Shown here piece by piece: positions 1 through 5,942 of a stretch of DNA of 5,942 nt. The notes beneath the pieces were generated by a model that searched no databases, had not been told where the DNA came from, and was given only the letters and a program-made list of their open reading frames with translations. Every line of letters begins with the position of its first letter. Position 1 is the first letter of the stretch. The position numbers were made by a program, and so were the translations under genes. The stretch is from positions 1 to 5,942 of the forward strand of contig WJKZ01000209.1 in the NCBI GenBank assembly GCA_014728785.1. Reading direction: 5' to 3'. Source of the DNA: Candidatus Omnitrophota bacterium (lineage in GTDB: Bacteria > Omnitrophota > Gorgyraeia > Duberdicusellales > 4484-171).

Positions 1-1
1 G

Positions 2-3000
2 GAAATAAATATTGTTGAGGCAGGAGCTATAGGATTAATTGCTTTGTCTTTCGGTTACATAGGGGTAAGTTTACTTTTAAGCGGGCAGATTTTACCGGCG
101 ATTTTTGTTATATTTGTTGGTTTTACATTAGCAAAAGAAATCCATATCCTTGCACCTTACATACAGTTTCATTTATTTGATTGGCTGCGTGGCTTAATCA
201 GGATAATCAAAACAGCTCCTGATTATAAATATAAAGATGATCCGGTAGTACAGGAAAAACTTAAAGTAAAAAGGCAGTTCTTCTATGCTTACTTCTTCTT
301 CATATTATTTTCTAATTTAGCACTGGTAGCTTTAAGTTTTGCTTATGGTATGGGTGTACTTCCCCTTTATGCCTGGGGCCCGGCCATTATAATTATGATT
401 TTGACCATGCGCGAATCTATAAGAAGCTGGTGGTATCAATTAGCCGAGGCCGTAGCTCTTAAGCTCCAGAAAAGAGATAGATGGCATACTTTGAAATTCT
501 ACTCCGACATAGGGAAGAGCCAGCTTGACAGGATGAGAGGAGACAGCTTAGAGGCCAGATACTTAAGAGACGTTTTTGAAGTAGTAGTGGTTGAGGGGAG
601 CTTAAGAAGACACTATTTTATTACAGAAGACGAAGCTAAAGCCTTGCTTGATGCAGTAGATAATTCTTCTGCATCAAGGTTGCCCCATGTATCTGCGCCC
701 AGAGCAAGGGCTATATTGATAGAGTTCTTTAATAAGGTAGAGATGTTTAAGAAGGGCGAACTTGGAGCGAAAATCCAAGCAATGGACTTAGACAAGCTGC
801 CTCCGGTAATATTTAAAGGGACGGGTAAAAAGAGGGTATATCCTCTACCGGAATTTTTGGATGCTGAAACGGCAACAACAAAAACAACTAAAGAAAAAGT
901 AAAGGTGATGAAATCACCGTTCAGGATTTCAAAAGAGCAGTTTGGCTATTCCTGGAGAAATTATCTTGCAGAAAGCTTTGGCTTGGAAGGAAGTGTGCTT
1001 GGAGAGCTAACCAGAATTAACTTAAGCTTTGCCGACACTATACAGAGGTTGAGTGAAATATCAGGTGAGCCTTATGATGAGGTTGAAGCTAAAGTTACTT
1101 TTGAATGGATAATATTCAGGATAGACGGATATTTAAAGACCCAGATTTACAGCCAGGAAGCAGGAGAGCTTGCTTTTCGGGTGTTGTTAAAGCATAAATT
1201 GGGGCATGAGCCGACCGATGAGGAAATTTATCAGCACATGATGGTTATAGCTAACCACTCAGATCTTGATCCTGACAATTTGCCTGACGGTTCCGAGACA
1301 GATAAAACATCCCGCTGGCTATATGCTTTAATTCAGCGGTTAGGTAATTACGGCTGGACCCTCAACAGGGCGCCCGGAGACGGCACTTACAGGATATTGG
1401 TATCAAACGGCGACAGTAGTGACCCCGATAACCCCGCTTATTATGGATATGACCCTGAGCTGGGAGGCGCCTGGAATCCCAAGAGTAATTATTGGAGCGT
1501 TACCGCCCGTTTTATAGAAGGATATCTCCGCCTCCAGGGCAAAGACGACGCCATGGTTCTTAATTCAGACCGTGACCACTTCTTCTATCCTTCTGAATTT
1601 TTCCTTATGCCATTTGTGTCCGAAAGGTTCGGCCAGGATGAAAGGTTAGGCTGGATGTGTACGGATTTAAGAGTTTTTGTTGATGGTTTTATGCCGGCGG
1701 CATCCGACCATCGCGTAGCAGATGACAACTGGAATACAAGAGAAATACCCGCAGAGGCCGAAATAGGTATGCATGCTTTCTACGGACCTGGTATTGTCCG
1801 TTGGGGTGTAATGCGCGGCTGGGCATGTTATATGGACAATATCGAAGATACAGGAGGAGCAATTGAGGCTTTAAAAGGCGGTTGGGGCGGAACAGGTGAA
1901 GGTTGGTACGGAAATGCAACCCATTGGATAAGCTGGGGCAGGCCGCGAGAGATGATAGTAGGTTCTATGCCGGCTTTTCAAAACAGGTTTGGAGGATTGG
2001 TAACAGATGCTTTCTTAGGGGTGCATTTCCAGGAGCTTCTTTTAAGTGACCAGTTGCACTGGACAGAGAAACTTACCCTTTTCGAAAATTTTGACTTTTA
2101 TTTCAATAAGCCTTTGATACCGAGATACAATCTTTTAATATTCCTTTTTGCCTTTTTCTTAAGCTGGACACCTTATGCTTACCTGGCTGCTCCTCTATTT
2201 TTTATAAGTTTGCAGTATGTATTAGCTCAGGCTATCACTGCCGGAGGCCCCAGATTGTTTATCAACCAGGTAAAATCTAATATAAACCTGCCTTCTTTTA
2301 CGCCTGGATTTATTTCTTCCCTGATAAATTCAATCGTCGGCTATTTTCTGTATCTCAAGAGGTTCTGGAGTTTGGTATTTACATTCCTGCCGTTTATACC
2401 CATGCATGATGAGAAAGTAAGAAACGCTTTTAAAGGGCAGGCCGGAATTTTCTCTTCGGGAATTAAAGATATATACTATCCGATGTTAAGCTTTAAAGAA
2501 TTATTTGTGACTTTCCGTTCTGCCATACGCTGGGGAATATTACTCTTATTTATTCTGGGTCTTTCATCCGCACACCCTTACGCGGTGGCAGGACAGATAT
2601 TCTTCTACGTATTTCCTTTCGCCTTTATATTCGGTCCCTTTATGAAAAATGGTTATTCAAAACCTCTTTATCCCTTAACTGTTTTAGGTTTGCTCGGCGC
2701 AGCCATATTCGGCCCGGCTTCCCTGAGTCTGCCTTTTGCAGTGGCTGCCGTTGCACTTATATTTTTCGCAGGTCTGGTCGCTAAAGAGAGATACACAAAA
2801 GGTATAGTGCACGGTCTTTTCGCAATAGTTTATTTCTTCTGGGATTCAATCTCCTCATTTACCCCTAAAGGATTTGTTTCTTCTCTGAAAGGTTTAGTCT
2901 CCGAAATATCAAAAGCTCTCAAAGATATTAAAGGTGAAGTTAAAAATAAGGCAGAACCACTCTTCTTTCGGGATGAGCTTCCGGGCGGCCATATCTCCGA

Positions 3001-5941
3001 CGAAACAGAATCAGAATCAACTCTTTCTCACCAGGAATCGGAAACCCCTGATTCTTCACAGGAGGAAACTGCCGTTGCAGAAATAAAAGCAATAGTTAAC
3101 CAAATTCTTCAGGATTCCCTTGCCGATTCCCATGCTCCTCCCAGAGTAGAGGTAATAGATTACCGGTACATAGAGATAATACTGGATAAAGAAATACCTG
3201 ATGCACAGCAGCAGCAAGTAGCCCAAGAAATACGCCGTCAGCTTGACGAGGAAGAGTTAAAGATAGAAATTAGGGATGCTGCCGGAAAAATAATAACTAT
3301 TCCTTCTCAAAACATAACTATACGTTTCGGTAGCATACACATTGAGGTAAATACAGATGGTTTAGATTTAGACTCTCCAGAGGAGGTTAGCTTAACCCAT
3401 ACCGCTTCTGAAACTACCGCGAGAAGAAATGTTGCTTTAGAAAAAGCCCAGCCAGAGCCTATTTTAGAGGCCGAATCCGTAACTATTCCGGCAGAAGAAG
3501 AGAACCGCACTCTTCTCTTATCTGTGGGAGCAAATCCAGATACTCAGACTTTTGAAAGGCTCATCCATATGGATTCAGACTTGTTAAAAGCCAAGGTGGA
3601 ATTTCTGCTTTCGGTGAAGGAACGAGGCCTTTTAGGTACCCGTGACGGAAATATAGCAGTAAGCCTTCTCAAATACAGTACAGCTACCTTAAGGATGAGA
3701 GCTTCTGTTTTAGAAGAAAGAGGCAGGAGGGTCAATACTTATACTATAGGCAGATTTAACTATCTATTAGAAGATAGCGAATCTCAAGAGCAGGGTTCAG
3801 CGGATAATCCCGCTGCCAGCGGTTTAAATGATGCGGATGAATGCTCTTCCGCAGATGACTTAGCTCAAGCTATAGAGTCTCTGGATTTATCACGTTATGA
3901 GATAGGTCACAAATTTATGTTGTATTCTGCGGCACCGGGGACAGGTAAAGGGACTCTCTGGGGTAAATTCCAGGAGAGATTCGGACATTTAACCTCACGC
4001 CTTATGCTTTACCACACACGCAATCCTAGGGTTAAAAAGGGAAGTAGCGAAAAAGACGGGGTTGCTTACCATTTCAGGGACGAAGCAGAGCTGCTTGAGC
4101 TTGAAAGGGAAGGCAAGATAGTCACTACTCTGGTAAATAACCAACTCCAGGGCCTGCCTCTTATAGACTTTGAAGAAGAACGCATAATAGAGAAGTCTGA
4201 TTTAGCAGATGACAGAAGAGGTATTATACTTCCTACTGATGAAATAGTAAGAGAGACAGAGGATACAATTACGGTACTCAGAAAGATAAGAGGCATAAAG
4301 AGCGTATTCGAAGGGGACAGATTAGTTGTGCTTGAGGGAGGTTACGGATGGTTCTATGCCTTAAAGAAAGATTCCCGTTTCCGTGAAAGATTTGAGGATG
4401 TTTTGGTTGTGTTTCTTTCCCCTTACAAAGATGCTCAACTCCAGGTCCGCGCTGCCAATACCAGAGTTATTGATTCAGCTTTCTCAACCCCTGGGGAACG
4501 CTCACTTGCCTATCGTAGGATGTTTGAGCTTATCCAGGAAAATAAAAGAGAAATAGACTTGACCAGAGAAGAGGATTTTTTAACCGATATAAGAGCCTAT
4601 GTCGCAGCTAATATAGCTTCTTTGAGCTCGTCCGATGTATGGGCGGTTAATGCTTCCTGTATAGAAAGTGATACTTTTATAAACGATGTGTTCGTTGCTC
4701 CCTCACCTACTTTAAGTGCAGAAGATAAAGCTCAAATACAGCGTCAGAGGGAATCTTTAACTTATGAGGATCGTTCTCTTATAAAAGCAATGGCTTATGA
4801 GGTATACCGCCGCTTATGTGACAGGGATGGCGACAGAGCTTTTTCTCTCTCTAAAGAGTCAGACCCCAAAGGGTATGACCGCTATCAACGTGTATTAGAA
4901 GGTGTACGCCAGATTCTCTGGAGAAACCAATATGTAGAAGCCGGCGGACGTGTATTTCCTAATCCATGGGCTTGGGAAAATTTTGAAGGAGTAATGGAGG
5001 AACTTACCGAGAAATTTTCAGCTTCTTTCTTTGAGCATGTACTTAGAGGAATTAATCAGGTTTTAAAAGGTACTGATTTTTCTTCAGGTGATAGAAATAC
5101 AGATAAATTACCGGCTTCTGAAAGGGTAGAATTAATTCTTAAATACGCCGACGACTTAAGAGTGGAAGGAGACTCAGAGGCCGGGAGGAACAACCTTCTT
5201 ATCCAGTTAAGGGAATGGCAGCGTCAGTACAGGGAAAAACTGGGCCGGGATATAAGCCTCAAAGATTTACTCCAGGAAGAATACTTTCAGTTGATTGATG
5301 AGCAGGGTAACCTTACAGGCAGAGTAAAGCCCAGAGCTTTAGTTCATTATGACGGAGACCTGCACAGAGACGTGAGAGTATTTATTGTAAACGAAGACGG
5401 TGAAGTCTTTGTCCAGAAACGCGGGGATAAAAAAGATATTGAGCCGGGAGTTTTTGCCGAATCGGTCGGCGGCCATTTAGGGTTAGGAGATGATTATCTG
5501 GAGGCATTAGAGCGGGAGTGCAGGGAAGAACTCAATGTTACCCATATTGCCCGGGAAAGGCTGTATCATTTAGGAGTTTTCTCAGACGATGTCCGTGGCG
5601 CTAATCATGCCCGGAACCGCAGCAGATACTCAATGTATGTGTATGTGGTTACTCCCGAAGAAGAAGAAAGTTTAGTTATCGGTGAAGATGACGGTATTGC
5701 GGGGGGAAGGTTCGTCGACATAAGGGAGGTAAAACGGCAGGCTTTAGTTGCGCCGGAGAGTTTTACCGCTTCTTTCCGCACAGCTTTTGCCGAAAATCTT
5801 CTTTATACAATTATTGTTTCGGCAAGCGATATTTATTTTAGCGGTCTTCAGCCCACCTATGCTCGCTTAAAGGATAATTATTTTGGCGGAGATGACTATT
5901 TATTTAGTATTACCTTAATCGAATGGATTCAGGATTATCAG
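2..5941 (+). CDS. Partial giant multidomain membrane protein: GT48-like glucan synthase fused to guanylate-kinase-like and Nudix domains
   Basis: One frame is open from base 2 to the window end with no stop, encoding at least 1,980 residues. Both termini lie outside. The first in-frame ATG is at base 350 (residue 117), but the residues before it already encode membrane segments in the same style, so it is not the start. The order is membrane segments (8-136), synthase-like catalytic block (137-710), membrane segments (711-948), acidic linker, unassigned alpha/beta region, mTERF-like helices, second acidic linker, guanylate-kinase-like domain (1303-1550), unassigned helical region and Nudix domain (about 1787-1940). 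A typical GT48 enzyme is about 1,800-2,000 residues and ends shortly after its second membrane cluster, so the roughly 1,000 residues that follow here are an unusual extension. The domains imply a cytoplasmic-membrane polysaccharide synthase with cytosolic nucleotide-handling modules. That combined role is inference; the continuous frame is directly seen. Confidence 0.93.
23..409 (+). other. N-terminal membrane region, four predicted transmembrane segments
   Basis: Residues 8-136 contain four hydrophobic stretches, at about 10-26, 30-44, 94-114 and 119-136. A positively charged loop (about 62-92, rich in Lys and Arg, including LKVKRQ) separates the second pair from the first. Basic residues follow the fourth segment (MRESIRSWW, from 136). 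By the positive-inside rule this loop and the following catalytic block face the cytosol, as expected for a membrane glycosyltransferase. More segments may lie upstream of the window, because the frame is already open at base 2. FKS-family enzymes carry about six segments before the catalytic domain, so the count here may be incomplete. Confidence 0.75.
695..2131 (+). other. GT48 (FKS / 1,3-beta-glucan synthase)-like catalytic region
   Basis: GT48 enzymes transfer glucose from UDP-glucose into 1,3-beta-glucan at the membrane. By eye, several stretches match family motifs in the right order. Residues 232-243 (APRARAILIEFF) resemble the SEARRRISFF motif. Residues 373-381 (RIDGYLKTQ) resemble the RIWASLRSQ motif before TLYRT. 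Residues 409-419 fit the VVSMQRYAKF block. Residues 492-509 (starting NPKSNYWS) fit the GKSDNQNHA-to-RGEY segment, and 520-529 (LNSDRDHFFY) fit the IDANQDNYLE motif. Residues 591-602 (HAFYGPGIVRWG) fit LHYGHPDFLN, 614-616 (IED) fit NED, 645-656 (WGRPREMIVGSM) fit CGKGRDLGFGSI, and 672-687 fit the GAGMGEQ-LSREYY block just before membrane entry. Individual identities are low, and the call rests on collinearity and topology. A divergent GT2 (cellulose-synthase-like) fold is the main alternative; its QxxRW motif is not clearly present. Confidence 0.5.
2132..2845 (+). other. C-terminal membrane cluster of the synthase, about seven to eight transmembrane segments
   Basis: Residues 711-948 are dominated by hydrophobic stretches at about 711-729, 730-746, 770-785, 788-800, 844-858, 862-880, 891-907, 911-926 and 935-947; some may be re-entrant or interfacial. 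Short basic loops separate them (for example KNGYSKP around 882-888 and KERYTKG around 928-934). Together with the N-terminal cluster this brackets the catalytic block, the arrangement known in FKS and cellulose synthase enzymes, where the second cluster builds the channel that exports the growing glucan. Export here is inference. The segment after it, 949-996, is Lys-rich and amphipathic, consistent with returning to the cytosol before the downstream nucleotide-handling domains. Confidence 0.75.
2990..3082 (+). other. Acidic Ser/Glu-rich linker after the membrane region
   Basis: Residues 997-1027 are low in hydrophobic content and rich in Glu, Ser, Thr, Asp and Gln (for example DETESESTLSHQESETPDSS), which is typical of a disordered tether. 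It separates the membrane synthase from the soluble C-terminal domains and marks where an additional module may have been joined. Confidence 0.7.
3083..3496 (+). other. Unassigned alpha/beta region
   Basis: Residues 1028-1165 alternate amphipathic helices with short beta-like stretches. Helices are suggested at 1028-1040 (IKAIVNQILQD) and around 1067-1083, which includes a Gln run (DAQQQQVAQEIRRQL). Beta-like stretches include RYIEIIL, LKIEIRD and ITIRFGSIHIEV. The pattern suggests a small folded domain of about 80-90 residues followed by a disordered Glu-rich tail. I do not recognise a family and see no catalytic motif. Confidence 0.4.
3512..3769 (+). other. Short helical region resembling a pair of mTERF-type repeats
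   Basis: Residues 1171-1256 read as two similar helical units: LLSVGANPDTQTFERLI followed by DSDLLKAKVEFLLSVKERG, then GNIAVSLLKYSTATLRMRA followed by SVLEERGRRVNTYTI. The spacing (about 37 residues), the Leu positions and the pattern of a short helix, then a helix ending in 'FL..G' or 'LEERGR', resemble the mTERF repeat known from organelle nucleic-acid-binding proteins. Known mTERF proteins have six to nine repeats; only two are visible here, so a generic helical hairpin is equally possible. Function is unknown, and any nucleic-acid binding would be speculation. Confidence 0.3.
3770..3889 (+). other. Second acidic linker
   Basis: Residues 1257-1296 are rich in Asp, Glu, Ser, Ala and Gly (EDSESQEQGSADNPAASG, then NDADECSSADDLA), a typical flexible tether. 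It lies directly upstream of the guanylate-kinase-like domain and sets its N-terminal boundary. Confidence 0.65.
3908..4651 (+). other. Guanylate-kinase-like domain
   Basis: Guanylate kinase phosphorylates GMP to GDP using ATP. Residues 1309-1318 read SAAPGTGKGT, matching the family P-loop (GPSGVGKGT) with Lys1316 and Thr1318 kept but the first Gly replaced by Ala. Residues 1337-1343 (YHTRNPR) and 1352-1358 (DGVAYHF) match the nucleotide-binding STTR-PR-G-E-DGVDYHF segment, with two extra residues between the halves. Residues 1410-1416 (LPTDEIV) align with the YGTPKEEV helix start, 1441-1447 (LVVLEGG) with VLLEID-QG, and 1467-1474 (VLVVFLSP) with the strand before the lid. The end near 1545-1550 (DVWAVN) matches DYVIVND. 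The domain is about 248 residues against roughly 200 usually; extra sequence lies around 1385-1410. The Glu and Tyr that grip GMP are not clearly preserved, so the acceptor could differ from GMP, or the domain could be structural. Family membership is fairly clear; activity is not. Confidence 0.8.
4652..5359 (+). other. Unassigned, mainly helical region between kinase-like and Nudix domains
   Basis: Residues 1551-1786 have no family I recognise. Charged amphipathic helices predominate: 1574-1608 (IQRQRESLTYEDRSLIKAM, then YEVYRRLCDRDGDRAF), 1625-1640 (YQRVLEGVRQILWRN), 1661-1690 (FEGVMEELTEKFSASFFEHV) and 1710-1770. There is no hydrophobic membrane segment or obvious metal-binding motif. Its final part may form the N-terminal extension of the Nudix domain, because it runs into the HYDGDLHRDVRVFIV stretch without a linker. 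Confidence 0.45.
5360..5821 (+). other. Nudix hydrolase domain
   Basis: Nudix enzymes hydrolyse nucleoside diphosphates linked to another group, using a metal held by the Nudix box GX5EX7REUXEEXGU. Residues 1824-1846 read GHLGLGDDYLEALERECREELNV. The spacing is exact and the metal-binding RE-x2-EE core (Arg1838, Glu1839, Glu1842, Glu1843) is present. Two positions deviate: the first Glu is Asp1830 and the late Gly is Asn1845. The preceding stretch (LHRDVRVFIVNEDGEVFVQK, then RGDKKDIEPGVF and VGGH) matches the subgroup that includes IPP isomerase and YfcD-like Nudix proteins (H-R-x-V-x-V-N-x-G-x-Q-K-R-x-K-P-G-x-GGH). The C-terminal part (GRFVDIREV, 1902-1910) fits the family's last strand. Substrate cannot be read from sequence, and the Asp and Asn changes leave activity open. 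Confidence 0.85.
5822..5941 (+). other. Continuation beyond the Nudix domain, truncated by the window end
   Basis: Residues 1941-1980 (including YFSGLQPTYARLKDNYFGGD and LFSITLIEWIQDY) continue the same frame with no stop. They show mixed alpha/beta character and no recognisable motif. The protein, and possibly further domains, extends past the window. Confidence 0.6.
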
Positions 5942-5942
5942 A

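Noticed and set aside
65..70. GTAAGT resembling a eukaryotic 5' splice site
   Set aside because: The frame reads straight through with sensible membrane-segment coding on both sides, so no intron is needed; the hexamer occurs by chance.
350..352. First in-frame ATG as a gene start
   Set aside because: It falls between the third and fourth membrane segments, and the open frame before it already encodes membrane segments of the same protein.
695..2131. Cyclic beta-1,2-glucan synthase (NdvB, GT84) identity for the synthase block
   Set aside because: The expected DAD(T)-containing GT84 motif and the QHRWVRGDW region are not seen, and no GH94 domain follows the membrane cluster.
3206..3217. CAG repeat run (cagcagcagcaa) as a tandem repeat feature
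   Set aside because: Only four glutamine codons inside a predicted helix; too short to be a meaningful repeat.
613..4296. Antisense reading frames of 60-76 residues at 613-795, 1689-1919, 3307-3510, 3544-3735 and 4066-4296
   Set aside because: They lie opposite clear coding sequence, have low-complexity Ser/Leu-rich translations and no recognisable motif, so they are shadows of the + strand gene.

Overview
The window is the interior of one very long protein-coding gene on the + strand. A single reading frame (codons starting at base 2) runs from the first bases to the last without a stop, giving at least 1,980 residues. Neither the start nor the end of the gene lies inside the window. There is no intergenic DNA, RNA gene, mobile element, CRISPR array or terminator. 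Residue numbers below count from base 2, so residue n begins at base 3n-1.

Layout of the protein: residues 8-136 hold four hydrophobic segments. Residues 137-710 form a large soluble block. Its motifs run in the same order as those of the FKS/callose synthase family (GT48, 1,3-beta-glucan synthase), as far as I can align them by eye. Residues 711-948 are a second, larger membrane cluster. After an acidic Ser/Glu-rich linker (about 997-1027) come an unassigned alpha/beta stretch (1028-1165), a short helical region resembling a pair of mTERF repeats (1171-1256) and a second acidic linker (1257-1296). Then follow a guanylate-kinase-like domain (1303-1550), an unassigned, mainly helical stretch (1551-1786) and a Nudix hydrolase domain (1787 to about 1940). 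The chain continues past the window end.

The topology makes sense as a polysaccharide synthase embedded in the cytoplasmic membrane, with a catalytic domain between two membrane clusters and a long cytosolic tail carrying two nucleotide-handling domains. A synthase using a nucleotide sugar could plausibly be coupled to nucleotide-phosphate chemistry, but that link is inference.

Organism: an uninterrupted reading frame of nearly 6 kb, moderate GC, the standard code (no in-frame TGA) and heavy use of ATA, AGA and AGG codons suggest an uncultivated bacterium. Giant multidomain genes are known from Candidatus Omnitrophota, which is my best guess at low confidence. GT48 enzymes are classically eukaryotic, so a eukaryotic source cannot be excluded from sequence alone, although no intron interrupts the frame.
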